Source: Rubripirellula reticaptiva | GTDB lineage: Bacteria > Planctomycetota > Planctomycetia > Pirellulales > Pirellulaceae | Direction of reading: 5' to 3' | NCBI RefSeq assembly: GCF_007860175.1 | Contig: NZ_SJPX01000003.1 | Coordinates: 693,380 to 757,379 of the forward strand | Length of the DNA: 64,000 nucleotides | Shown: positions 18,663 to 27,038 of the stretch, piece by piece | Numbering within the stretch: position 1 is the first letter of the stretch | Layout: every line of letters begins with the position of its first letter | The notes under the pieces: model-generated | What the model was told of the DNA's origin: nothing | What the model saw: only the letters and a program-made list of their open reading frames with translations | The model's database searches: none | Position numbers and translations under genes: made by a program

Positions 18663-20417
18663 CTACTTCGATGTCGTTTCTGAATCGCCAACATCGACTA
18701 GTCGCCCGGCGGCTTTGATGTGGCTTCGAAGTTCTTTGGGCGAAAGGCTTCGGTCATAGATCGCGACCTCGTCGATCTGGCCAACGAATCGCCGTTCGGC
18801 TCGCGATAGATAGAGCTGGCCGATCACAATCTGCATATTGTTGTTGAGCACACTGACATCAGAATGCTCCGCAGTTAAACGCCCATCGAGCCACACCGAA
18901 ATACGTTCGCCTTTTTTGACTGCGGCGATGTGTTGCCAAACTCGAACTTTATACGGTCTGCTTGCGACGACGTTGCTGCCTTCCAAAACGACGCCTGATG
19001 CGGGTGTCCGATGGACAAATCGCAACGTGTTGGGGCGAAGCCCTTCGAGGTCGTTCTTCCAGTGTTGAGCGAGCGTCTCTAGGATGACGGTGTGTGGATA
19101 CCGTCCGTCTTCTTCCTGAACTCTTTCGTGCATGCAGAGCAATTCGCCGTGATGGTACAGTTCCGGCTTTACCCACATTTCGATCGTGTACTGGTCAAGT
19201 GGTTTAGCTGGCCATAGGCCGGAGCTGTGAAAACCGGAAGAGCTTCCGAGTCGCCCCAGTTCGCAGACTTGGTTTTCGCCGTACTGTCGCCAGCCGGGCT
19301 CGCCAATCAAGACAGCGTCCATGTTGTCCGCGCTGCCTTCGTTTGCGACGTGGTAGGGCGGTTCGCCGCTGATTTCTTCAAACCGCCAGTAGACGCTCGG
19401 CTTGGACTCTAGCACTGTTTCAGCGTATTTTTTATCCAAATTAAGCGGGTCGAACGCGGAAGAACGAGCCGACACAAAACTAGACAGCGACGCTTCGAAC
19501 ATGATCGCTAAGTGATCGCCGTTGGGTTGCGGAGAAAACCGAACGGCCTCGCCATCAACCAAGCAGAGTTCATGAGAAGTCGACACCGCCAGAGGCTTCA
19601 CCAAGGCACGACCCGTGAAGACGTGCAGTTCGCTTTGCATGCCGTTGGACACCAAACCGATTGAACTTTGACCATCGATTGAAACTTCACCAATGGGGCC
19701 ATCGACCATCATGTTCCCGCTGCCGGTACCGAGCGATTTTGCCGTCAAGATCCCGTGACGCAGTTCAAGTTGGCCGTCACCTCGAATGAAAATCCCAGCC
19801 GGACCCTCAAGTCGTACCAGTGCTTCGCCAGGCGTTCCTTCACCGATTCGGATCTCGGCAATGCCCTCCATCAGTTCCAGGTTCTCGCCGTGCTTAATGG
19901 AGGAACCTACGGTTGGATCCGACTCACTCGAAGAGCTCCAAATGCATGCGGTCATCGAAACCAATTGTGGTGATATCGCCGGCACACCGATTTCAGCTGG
20001 CGGTCTTTGTGCAAGCCACTGCTTTGCGCTGGACCACACCAACGAAGCGATCAGCAAGTTGCTAGCCACAAGTGCCAATAGCCATGGGCTTTTCATCCAT
20101 CCGACGGACGGGCGATCGAGTGGGTCGTCAAGGTCACAGGATAGCGTTTCGTTTCGTGCAGAGCTTCGGGACAGGGTTCCGGTCGGGGATTCGTAGGCCA
20201 TGGCCTCCGATAGAACCTCGGCCATCGCCATTGAGTCTAGGTTCCCAGAATCGGTAAAGGCGCATAACTGATCAATCAAAGCCGCAGCTTCGTTCGCGCC
20301 GCCGTCCGATTGGATCAAAGCATTGAGTTTTTCGATCTCGGCATCGCTGAGTGGTTCGGAAAGTAACTTCAGGATCAGGAAGCGCAGATCTTGAAGATTG
20401 TTTGCTTCAGGGCTCAT
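18663..20417 (-). CDS. FecR/LamG membrane protein paired with ECF sigma factor
   Basis: This 584-residue protein has an N-terminal cytoplasmic part (about 1-107), one transmembrane helix at about 109-131 (SPWLLALVASNLLIASLVW), a FecR-like beta region (about 165-290, including IAEIRIGEGTPGEALVRLEGP), and a LamG/concanavalin-like jellyroll (about 340-570, GQIDEVAIYDRSLSPKEL near the end). Its ATG overlaps the sigma factor's stop as ATGA, so the two are translationally coupled. FecR proteins commonly act as sigma regulators; a LamG domain facing the periplasm could bind a glycan. I infer a carbohydrate-responsive sigma/anti-sigma pair. Similar proteins are abundant in planctomycetes, usually unstudied. 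Confidence 0.82.
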   Translation of the reverse strand: MSPEANNLQDLRFLILKLLSEPLSDAEIEKLNALIQSDGGANEAAALIDQLCAFTDSGNLDSMAMAEVLSEAMAYESPTGTLSRSSARNETLSCDLDDPLDRPSVGWMKSPWLLALVASNLLIASLVWSSAKQWLAQRPPAEIGVPAISPQLVSMTACIWSSSSESDPTVGSSIKHGENLELMEGIAEIRIGEGTPGEALVRLEGPAGIFIRGDGQLELRHGILTAKSLGTGSGNMMVDGPIGEVSIDGQSSIGLVSNGMQSELHVFTGRALVKPLAVSTSHELCLVDGEAVRFSPQPNGDHLAIMFEASLSSFVSARSSAFDPLNLDKKYAETVLESKPSVYWRFEEISGEPPYHVANEGSADNMDAVLIGEPGWRQYGENQVCELGRLGSSSGFHSSGLWPAKPLDQYTIEMWVKPELYHHGELLCMHERVQEEDGRYPHTVILETLAQHWKNDLEGLRPNTLRFVHRTPASGVVLEGSNVVASRPYKVRVWQHIAAVKKGERISVWLDGRLTAEHSDVSVLNNNMQIVIGQLYLSRAERRFVGQIDEVAIYDRSLSPKELRSHIKAAGRLVDVGDSETTSK

Positions 20418-20971
20418 TGGGTTCCCTCGCTCACAGAGCGGTCAACACATCTGGACAGTAGGCCGTGGACACGGCTTAGTTCTCGGTAAATTGCATGAGT
20501 CGAACGGTCAACGCGACGGGCAATCTCACTGACACTCAACGACTCAAAATATCTCTGGTGAATCAGATCGTGATCCGCAGCCGGAAGTTTTTTCATACAA
20601 TTTGCAAGCGCTGTTCGTCGCTCATTGACCTCGGCCGATATCGGCACAGCAGCCACCGCCAACTGCTCGATGGTCTCGTCGCTAAGTATTCGAATTTTGT
20701 TCTTGGATTCTCGATATTTCAAGAGTTCGAAGTGCGCGATTCGGCAAGCCCAGGCCGCGAAGTTCCCACCTCTGTCGAACTGATTGAACTTTTGCCACAG
20801 CACCATGCACGTTCGCTGAAAAACCTCGTCGGCGTCATCCACTTGATTCATCGAAATGACTCGCGCAAATGACATGATCTGACTCGAATGCGCAGCCAGC
20901 AGCCGAACGAATTCGTCTTGAGAAATCTTGTTTTCGATGATTCGGTCCGCCGCCAATGTGAACGCGTTCAA
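20414..20971 (-). CDS. ECF-type RNA polymerase sigma factor
   Basis: This 185-residue sigma-70 family protein of the extracytoplasmic-function class shows region 2 (about 20-90: DADEVFQRTCMVLWQKFNQFD, then FAAWACRIAHFELLKYRES) and region 4 (about 120-175: LPAADHDLIHQRYFESLSVSEIARRV, a helix-turn-helix). It is followed by the overlapping FecR/LamG gene. The start is uncertain: the frame begins with TTG at 20971, directly against the first unit of the 21-bp-spaced array, and a second TTG at 20956 is possible. It is divergent from the DUF1559 gene at 21233. It belongs to the planctomycete ECF group found with FecR/LamG partners; autoregulation through the shared intergenic region is inferred. 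Confidence 0.88.
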   Translation of the reverse strand: MNAFTLAADRIIENKISQDEFVRLLAAHSSQIMSFARVISMNQVDDADEVFQRTCMVLWQKFNQFDRGGNFAAWACRIAHFELLKYRESKNKIRILSDETIEQLAVAAVPISAEVNERRTALANCMKKLPAADHDLIHQRYFESLSVSEIARRVDRSTHAIYRELSRVHGLLSRCVDRSVSEGTQ

Positions 20972-21031
20972 TTAGCACGAAAGTGCCATAGCTTAGCACG
21001 ATCGTGACACATCCGTGCAAGTAGTTACCCG
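20972..21031. promoter_or_regulatory. Three-unit array with 21-bp period between sigma factor and DUF1559 genes
   Basis: Unit 1 TTAGCACGAAAGTGCCAT (20972-20989), unit 2 TTAGCACGATCGTGACAC (20993-21010) and a degenerate unit 3 CGTGCAAGTAGTTACCCG (21014-21031) start exactly 21 bp apart, so they lie on one face of the helix. Units 1 and 2 carry the inverted element GCAC-N4-GTG. The same array is found at 35402-35461 in front of the second DUF1559 gene, at nearly the same distance (about 200 bp) from the start codon. Probably a cooperative protein-binding site. Confidence 0.6.
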
Positions 21032-21232
21032 GCGATCGCCAATTGTTTCGCGTTCTTTCTGCTCGGTTTTTCGAAATAGTTCTGGTCTTTAAGAAAAAAT
21101 TCCGTGTTTTTTCAAAAATCGAGCGCGAAGAAATTAGGAGATGCCGGGTAATACCCCGTAAGAGAGTCGCTGTGTTAGATCAGCGGCCCGAGTCACGGTT
21201 TCTTTTCTTGTGTTCTATTTCGGAGTTTTCAG

Positions 21233-22465
21233 ATGAAACGCAAACAAGCCGCGTTCACTTTGGTCGAACTGCTGGTGGTGATTGCCATCATCGGTGTATT
21301 GGTGGGGCTGTTGTTGCCTGCCGTTCAGGCCGCTCGAGAGGCAGCTCGCCGTATGAGCTGTAGCAACAATTTTAAGCAAATTGGCTTGGGGATCCACAAT
21401 TACCACTCGGCGTACAAGCAGCTTCCAACATCTGGTACGGGCACCGATGATATTGCTGGTCGCGACATGTGGGATAAACAAAACGACCTTGTCACGGTCA
21501 ACCGCCGGCTGTCATTTTTGGTCAGCGTGCTTCCCTTCATTGAACAACAGGCGATTTGGGAGCAGATCAGCAACCCGCTTGGCGTGAACGCCAACGGAAC
21601 GACTCGGACGCCACCGTGGCAAGCAATGGGACCGGGCGTTAGCCGGATTGAATACGGTCCCTACGTGACCGAGATCCAGACATTTCGTTGCCCCAGCGAT
21701 CCTGGCCGAGGTCTGCCTGCACTCGGGCGTACGAATTACGCATCGTGTCATGGTGACTCGTCGGTGTTTACGCGGGACCCGTTCTTGGACGTTGACGAAG
21801 TCTCCGCCGGTGCAACGATTCCTTACAGTCAAGAAAACACGCAGTCGATTCGGTCAAGAATCTGTCACCGCGGCATGTTCGTGTTGGCACGAGACATGAA
21901 GTTCCGCGATTGTTTGGACGGACTTTCCAACACCATCATGTGTGGCGAGATCGCTTCGGACTTGGGTGATGGCGATGCCCGTACCAACCTGCCACGCTCT
22001 GGTGCTTATTCGGACCTGGCCGGCAGCGGGCGTAACGAGTGTCGCAAAAATCCATCTTGGGGCGAGCAGTTCTTGGATCCCTTGCGTCCTCGTTTCTGGA
22101 TCCAGGCTGCTTCGTCGTCGGCAAACGCCACCGAAGCACGCGGGTACCGTTGGCACGATTGCTATACCGTGTTCAGTCAGGTTCACACTGTTTTGCCACC
22201 AAATTCGGCGATGTGTTCCGGTGGACGAGCTCACAACGACAACGTGCTTCCCCCATCGAGTCGTCACCAAGGTGGTGCTCACGTGTTGATGGGCGACGGG
22301 GCGGTCAAGTTCATCACCGATTCGATTGAAGCTGGAAACAAAACAGCGACACAAATCGGATACCACGGTAGCCCTCCTACCGTTCCAGGTTCCCAAAGCC
22401 CGTTCGGACTTTGGGGAGCTCTCGGTACTCGGGCAAATTCCGAAGTGATCGATGAGGACATCTAG
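21233..22465 (+). CDS. DUF1559 protein with type IV prepilin-like N-terminus (copy 1)
   Basis: This 410-residue member of the DUF1559 family is expanded in planctomycetes. The N-terminus is a class III signal: a short basic leader MKRKQAA, then [18 protein letters not shown], the cleavage and methylation context of pseudopilins. The family-typical [17 protein letters not shown] follows, and near the C-terminus GDGAVKF and [10 protein letters not shown]. The body is a beta-rich domain with several Cys. Role unknown; probably a surface or periplasmic pseudopilin-type structure. The leader before ATG is TTTCGGAGTTTTCAG, with a CGGAG ribosome-binding site that is also conserved in front of copy 2 (35680). 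The N-terminal 60 residues are nearly identical between the copies, while the middles differ. Confidence 0.92.
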   Translation: MKRKQAAFTLVELLVVIAIIGVLVGLLLPAVQAAREAARRMSCSNNFKQIGLGIHNYHSAYKQLPTSGTGTDDIAGRDMWDKQNDLVTVNRRLSFLVSVLPFIEQQAIWEQISNPLGVNANGTTRTPPWQAMGPGVSRIEYGPYVTEIQTFRCPSDPGRGLPALGRTNYASCHGDSSVFTRDPFLDVDEVSAGATIPYSQENTQSIRSRICHRGMFVLARDMKFRDCLDGLSNTIMCGEIASDLGDGDARTNLPRSGAYSDLAGSGRNECRKNPSWGEQFLDPLRPRFWIQAASSSANATEARGYRWHDCYTVFSQVHTVLPPNSAMCSGGRAHNDNVLPPSSRHQGGAHVLMGDGAVKFITDSIEAGNKTATQIGYHGSPPTVPGSQSPFGLWGALGTRANSEVIDEDI

Positions 22466-22545
22466 ATCCTAGCCGGTTGTTCGAGTGAACGGCCATCGAT
22501 CACCGCTGCTATTCCGACATTCACAATTTTTCCCGAGGTCACATT

Positions 22546-22728
22546 ATGACACGATTTGTTTTTGCTCTGCTTGTCTGTGTTCCGCTGTTTGCGATTGGTT
22601 GTTCGTCCGAGAACTCAACCATGATCGAAAACGCTACTGACGAAGATGTTGCGAATTACGAAAGGCTGATCGCCGAAGCGAACGGTGAGGTGGAAGCTCA
22701 GGACGAAGACGGTTCCTTTGACGAATAG
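22546..22728 (+). CDS. Small lipoprotein downstream of DUF1559
   Basis: This 60-residue lipoprotein starts at ATG 22546 with a GAGG ribosome-binding site. The signal ends at the lipobox FAIGC (Cys19), followed by SSENSTMIENATDEDVANYE and an acidic tail. It lies 81 bp after the DUF1559 stop. The second DUF1559 copy also has a small lipoprotein beside it (37055-37228, opposite strand) with a similar GCSSE...ENA segment, so this is a recurring pair. The function is unknown; it may anchor or chaperone the DUF1559 protein. Confidence 0.8.
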   Translation: MTRFVFALLVCVPLFAIGCSSENSTMIENATDEDVANYERLIAEANGEVEAQDEDGSFDE

Positions 22729-22745
22729 TCGTTAGGATTCGAACA

Positions 22746-22782
22746 ACCTCGCCCCCGTCGCCGATGGCAACGGAGGCGAGGT
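22746..22782 (+). other. Stable hairpin after DUF1559-lipoprotein genes
   Basis: ACCTCGCC at 22746-22753 pairs with GGCGAGGT at 22775-22782, and the stem continues inward with CCGT/ACGG and GCC/GGC, each after one mismatch, to a GAT loop. No T-run follows, so it may protect the mRNA 3' end ahead of the terminator at 22826. Confidence 0.5.
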
Positions 22783-22825
22783 CACTGCTGCCCCATTTGG
22801 ACAGCGGTAGCTAAAATAGAAACGG

Positions 22826-22860
22826 AAAGGCTGACGTGACCTACGCGTTGGCCTTTTTTT
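22826..22860 (+). terminator. Rho-independent terminator
   Basis: AAAGGCTGACG (22826-22836) pairs with CGTTGGCCTTT (22846-22856), an 11-bp stem with two G-T wobbles and a 9-nt loop, running directly into seven T residues (22854-22860). It ends the DUF1559-lipoprotein transcript before the GH78 gene at 22934. Confidence 0.75.
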
Positions 22861-22933
22861 CGTCCTGTGATCTCACCAGCGCCCCGCCCTTTGGCCCCCG
22901 TCGCATTCGCAATTAACAATTAAAGCTTGCAAC

Positions 22934-25405
22934 ATGACCTACCGAAGTTTTTCGTTCTTATTTTCTTTACTGATGCTGGTTGGAACCAGCTTAGGACAGG
23001 ATTCCCAGACTGCTTCAATTCTGAAGCCTGTTCTAGGTGGCGACGGCGAATCGGGTTACCACGCGATGCTTAGCCGTGGGTACAAGCCGCTGTTCAACGG
23101 CAAGGATTTGTCAGGGTGGCGGAATCCGTATCCGCATGGCGAAGCCAAGGTGGTTGACGGCGAAATTCATCTGCTTGCGGATCAAAAGTTTTTTCTGGTC
23201 ACCGAACAGAAGTACTCGGACTTTCGCGTCAGCGTCGAGATCCATCTGCCCGAAGGCGATGCCAACTCGGGTGTCATGTTTCGGTGTCACGTCGACGACG
23301 ACGCCGTGAAGAAAGTGTTCGGCTATCAAGCCGAGTGCGATGGTTCGGACCGCCGATGGTCGGGCGGCTTTTACGACGAGTCGCGACGAGGTTGGATTTG
23401 GCCGAGCACCAAGGGACGCTCGGAAGATCAATTCCTACGACACGAAGAGGAATCAAAAGCCGCGTTTGCAGATTCAACCATCGCCAATGCGTTAAATCGA
23501 AATGGCTGGAATCGTTACGTCGTCACTTGTGTGAAGGATGTGATCACGATCGAACTCAATGGCGTGCAAACGGTACGATTTCGCGACGCGACGGACATCA
23601 GCGGATTCATTGGAATTCAGCATCACGGCGAAAAAGGCCAGACCTATCGTTTCCGCAATTTGTTCATCAAAGAACTGCCCGAGATTCCCGCGGAAGAACA
23701 CGTTGCACTCGTGCAACAAGAGCCGGTGTCGATCAAACGCATCAGCGACAAAGTCACTCAGATTGATTTTGGTAAAGTCGCGTTTGGCAACCTTGTTATG
23801 CCGATCGCCGCCGGTGGCGGATCAGCCAGCGTGCATTTCGGCGAGAAGCTAAAAGCGGGTCGCATCGACCAGAATCCGCCGGGCACCGTCCGCTATGGAA
23901 TGACTCCGATTCGCAATGGCCAGCAACTTGGAAACTGGGTCGTGCCGGCTCCCGTTGACACACGCAACGTTGAACAAGCCGGGCTGATGAACGCGAATCC
24001 GCCGGCGGTTCTGACGCCTGCCAATTGGGGATCCGTCATGCCGTTTCGATGGATCGAGATTGAAGGGCTTGCGGACGACTATCCGTTTGAACTGATCCGC
24101 CGGCGAACAGCGTTTTCGGCAACATGGAATGATGACGCGAGTTCGTTCGAGTGCTCGGACGAGATGCTGAACAAGATCTGGGATCTGTGCAAATACAGCA
24201 TCAAGGCAACAACGTTTGCCGGCGTCTACGTCGACGGCGACCGTGAACGTATTCCTTACGAAGCCGATGCATACCTAAACCAATTGAGCCACTACACCAC
24301 CGACGACAACGTCAAGATGGCGGCCCGGTCCTTTGATTGGCTGATGGAAAATGGCACTTGGCCGACCGAGTGGGCGCCGCACATGGTTTTCATGGCGCAC
24401 GCTGAATGGATGTACTCGGGTGACAACGAATGGCTGAAGCATCGCTATGAATCGTTGAAGGCCAAAACACTGATGCACCGTAGTGGTGACGACGGGTTGG
24501 TCCGCAGTTCCGAAATTGATCAGAAGCGAACGGACATCGTTGATTGGCCGCAGAAGGAACGTGACAAGTTCGTGTTCACTGAGATCAATACGGTGGTCAA
24601 CGCATTTCACATCGAGGCGCTCAAGCGTATGGCGGTAATGGCCAGCGCGATTGGTAAAAACGACGACGCGAAAGCGTTTGGCGATCGAGTCGAACTAGCG
24701 AAAGCAGCGTTCCAAAAAGCGTTGTTCGACGACGCGGCCGGGATCTATCGCGATGGTGTTGGGACCGAACATAGCAGTATCCATGCTAACTTTTTTCCGT
24801 TGGCATTCGGAATCGTGCCTCAGGAAAAAATCAGCGGCGTGCTCGCGTGGCTTCGTGAAAAAGACATGGCCTGCAGCCCCTACGCGGCTCAGTACTTTAT
24901 GGAAGCGTTGTTTCGCGGTGGCCTCGACGACAAAGCTTTGGACTTGATGACGGCCGATGGTAATCGTAGCTGGAAACACATGGTCAACAGCGGAACGACG
25001 ATCAGTTGGGAAGCCTGGGATTTGAAGTACAAACCGAATCAAGACTGGAACCATGCTTGGGGCGCCGCACCGGCCAACCTGTTACCGCGATACGTGCTAG
25101 GTGCCGAGGCCGGTTCACCTGGTTGGACGAGCGTAGCGATCCGCCCAAATCCTGGAAAGCTTAACTACGCTCGTGGTCGGATTCCAACACCACGGGGGCC
25201 CGTTGAAATCGATTGGAAAAATGAATCGACGTTTACGATTTCGCTCGCGCTCCCAGACGGCGTCTCGGCCAAGGTGGATTTGCCCGCAGCGGATGCATCG
25301 AAAGATGTTTCCGTCGACGGGAAGAATGTCGACGCGACGAAGGCTGATGGGCGTTGGATTTTGAACGACGAGATCAGCGGCAACGTCATAATTGAAGTCA
25401 AGTAA
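22934..25405 (+). CDS. DUF1080 (3-keto-disaccharide hydrolase-like) - GH78 alpha-L-rhamnosidase fusion
   Basis: This 823-residue secreted protein has a signal peptide (about 1-21, ending SLGQD). Residues about 50-250 are a DUF1080 domain (FNGKDLSGWRNP, NSGVMFRCH, GFIGIQHHGEKG), a jellyroll family now annotated as 3-keto-disaccharide hydrolase. From about residue 280 it is a GH78-like alpha-L-rhamnosidase: a beta-sandwich, then an (alpha/alpha)6 barrel beginning FECSDEMLNKIWDLCKYS, with the catalytic-region motif DGDRERIPYEAD (Glu438 candidate general acid; the classical GH78 motif is CPQRDERxxWxGD). The C-terminal beta domain ends at an ordinary rhamnosidase boundary. The next gene is an exported Gfo/Idh/MocA oxidoreductase, which suggests the two act on the same glycoside. 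Confidence 0.85.
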   Translation: MTYRSFSFLFSLLMLVGTSLGQDSQTASILKPVLGGDGESGYHAMLSRGYKPLFNGKDLSGWRNPYPHGEAKVVDGEIHLLADQKFFLVTEQKYSDFRVSVEIHLPEGDANSGVMFRCHVDDDAVKKVFGYQAECDGSDRRWSGGFYDESRRGWIWPSTKGRSEDQFLRHEEESKAAFADSTIANALNRNGWNRYVVTCVKDVITIELNGVQTVRFRDATDISGFIGIQHHGEKGQTYRFRNLFIKELPEIPAEEHVALVQQEPVSIKRISDKVTQIDFGKVAFGNLVMPIAAGGGSASVHFGEKLKAGRIDQNPPGTVRYGMTPIRNGQQLGNWVVPAPVDTRNVEQAGLMNANPPAVLTPANWGSVMPFRWIEIEGLADDYPFELIRRRTAFSATWNDDASSFECSDEMLNKIWDLCKYSIKATTFAGVYVDGDRERIPYEADAYLNQLSHYTTDDNVKMAARSFDWLMENGTWPTEWAPHMVFMAHAEWMYSGDNEWLKHRYESLKAKTLMHRSGDDGLVRSSEIDQKRTDIVDWPQKERDKFVFTEINTVVNAFHIEALKRMAVMASAIGKNDDAKAFGDRVELAKAAFQKALFDDAAGIYRDGVGTEHSSIHANFFPLAFGIVPQEKISGVLAWLREKDMACSPYAAQYFMEALFRGGLDDKALDLMTADGNRSWKHMVNSGTTISWEAWDLKYKPNQDWNHAWGAAPANLLPRYVLGAEAGSPGWTSVAIRPNPGKLNYARGRIPTPRGPVEIDWKNESTFTISLALPDGVSAKVDLPAADASKDVSVDGKNVDATKADGRWILNDEISGNVIIEVK

Positions 25406-25506
25406 GACAGACGCTTCCAACTTTGTTGAAACAATCGCAGCGCAGGCTGGCTGCTCTTGATATCCAATCGACAATATTTCCAATTCTCCCTTCAGCAAGC
25501 ATCGCA

Positions 25507-26949
25507 ATGAAGACAACGAATCGACGACAGTTTCTGTCCACCGCTGTGGCCGTCGGTGTGACCAGTTCGCTAGCGTCACGCTCTCTAACCGCCGAGAGTG
25601 CCAACGAAGAAATTCGCCTCGGGTTCATCGGCTGCGGAGGTCGTGCAGGAAAACTGCTCAGCCAATTTGAGGGCCTTCCAGGTGTCGCGATCGCTGCACT
25701 TTGCGACGTCGATGCTGATCGTTTGTCGTCGGCGAAGGAACGTTTTCCGGCGGCAAAAAGTTGTCAGGACATGCGAGAGCTGATTGAGGACTACGACGTC
25801 GATGCGGTTGTGATTGCAACATGCAACCACTGGCATTGTTTGGCCGCGATTTGGGCGATGGAGGCTGGCAAGCATGTCTATGTCGAGAAACCACTTTCCC
25901 ATACCCAGTGGGAAGGGAGGCAGGTCGTCGCGGCGGTACGAAAGTACGACCGCATCTGCCAAGTCGGAACGCAGCAACGTTCCGACCCAATGCAAGCCGA
26001 GATCAAAAAGTTCTTGCACGAAGAGAAGGCTCTGGGCGAAATCCAGTCCGCTCGCGTGAATCACTACTTCATTCGGAAGCCAATCGGTAAACGCGACACG
26101 CCGCTGCCAGTCGCCAAGAACGTTGCCTATGACTTGTGGTGCGGCCCGGCTCAAAAGTCGCAGCTGTTTCGTGACAGCTTGCACTACGATTGGCATTGGG
26201 ATTGGAATACCGGTTCCGGCGACATGGGCAACTGGGGTGTGCACGTGTTGGACGACGTTCGCAACAATGTCTTTCAGGATTCCGTCGCGTTGCCGAAACG
26301 AATTTTGGCAGGCGGTGGTCGGGTAGTTTTCAACGATGCGGGCCAGACCCCGAATGTGCATTTCGCCTACTTCGACACCGGCTCGATCCCGGTTGTGATC
26401 GGGCTGACCAATCTTCCCGGCCGGCCCGGTTCGAAAAAAAGCCCGGACCATTTGGGTCCTGGCAGTGGTTACATTGCCTACTGTGAAGGCGGAAGCCTCG
26501 AAGGCCAACGAAGTCGTGCGGTCGCCAAAGATACCGATGGCAAAGTTATCAAAGAGTTCAAAGGCAACAGCGGCGACGTTCTGCATCAACAGAATTTCAT
26601 CGATGCCGTGCGAAGTCACGACCGATCGATCCTGAACGCAGAAGCTTCGGTTGGCAACGACAGCACCGGTTGGTGCAATCTGGCGAACGTTGCCTTCCGA
26701 GCCGGCGGATCGTTCAACAATGACACAGCCGAAAGTGTCTCGTTGGACGATTGGAAAAATGTGCTTTCAGCGATGGGCGAACACTTGAAGACCTACGATC
26801 AAGGTCTGGCCACTGACAGCATTCGATTAAGCCCGATGTTGGAACTTGATCCAAAGACCGAGCGTTTCGTCGGTAGCCATGCCGATGCAGGTAATCCGTT
26901 TTTGAAACGAGAGTACCGCCAAGGATTTGAAGTTCCCGAATTGGCGTGA
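25507..26949 (+). CDS. Tat-exported Gfo/Idh/MocA-family oxidoreductase
   Basis: This 480-residue protein starts at ATG 25507 (a TTG at 25423 in the same frame is less likely). The Tat signal NRRQFLSTAVAVGVTSSLA is followed by a Rossmann domain with GFIGCGGRAG and the family's EKP motif (GKHVYVEKPLSH, catalytic Lys). The C-terminal domain has DWHWDWNTGSGDMGNWGVHVLDD, typical of exported planctomycete members. Such enzymes oxidise or reduce sugar hydroxyls with NAD(P) carried through the Tat pathway; several make 3-keto-sugars. It follows the DUF1080-GH78 gene by 101 bp and probably forms an operon with it and the sulfatase at 27039. Confidence 0.9.
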   Translation: MKTTNRRQFLSTAVAVGVTSSLASRSLTAESANEEIRLGFIGCGGRAGKLLSQFEGLPGVAIAALCDVDADRLSSAKERFPAAKSCQDMRELIEDYDVDAVVIATCNHWHCLAAIWAMEAGKHVYVEKPLSHTQWEGRQVVAAVRKYDRICQVGTQQRSDPMQAEIKKFLHEEKALGEIQSARVNHYFIRKPIGKRDTPLPVAKNVAYDLWCGPAQKSQLFRDSLHYDWHWDWNTGSGDMGNWGVHVLDDVRNNVFQDSVALPKRILAGGGRVVFNDAGQTPNVHFAYFDTGSIPVVIGLTNLPGRPGSKKSPDHLGPGSGYIAYCEGGSLEGQRSRAVAKDTDGKVIKEFKGNSGDVLHQQNFIDAVRSHDRSILNAEASVGNDSTGWCNLANVAFRAGGSFNNDTAESVSLDDWKNVLSAMGEHLKTYDQGLATDSIRLSPMLELDPKTERFVGSHADAGNPFLKREYRQGFEVPELA

Positions 26950-27038
26950 CGCGTAAAAGAACGGTGGATACAGAAGCATTTTTGAACACCTAGCCCGATG
27001 GCGACATCTCATTTCTATCCTGCAGTTTCGAGTTATCA

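Noticed and set aside
25585-26619. 344-codon minus-strand frame
   Set aside because: Antisense to the Gfo/Idh/MocA gene; no domains or signal visible.
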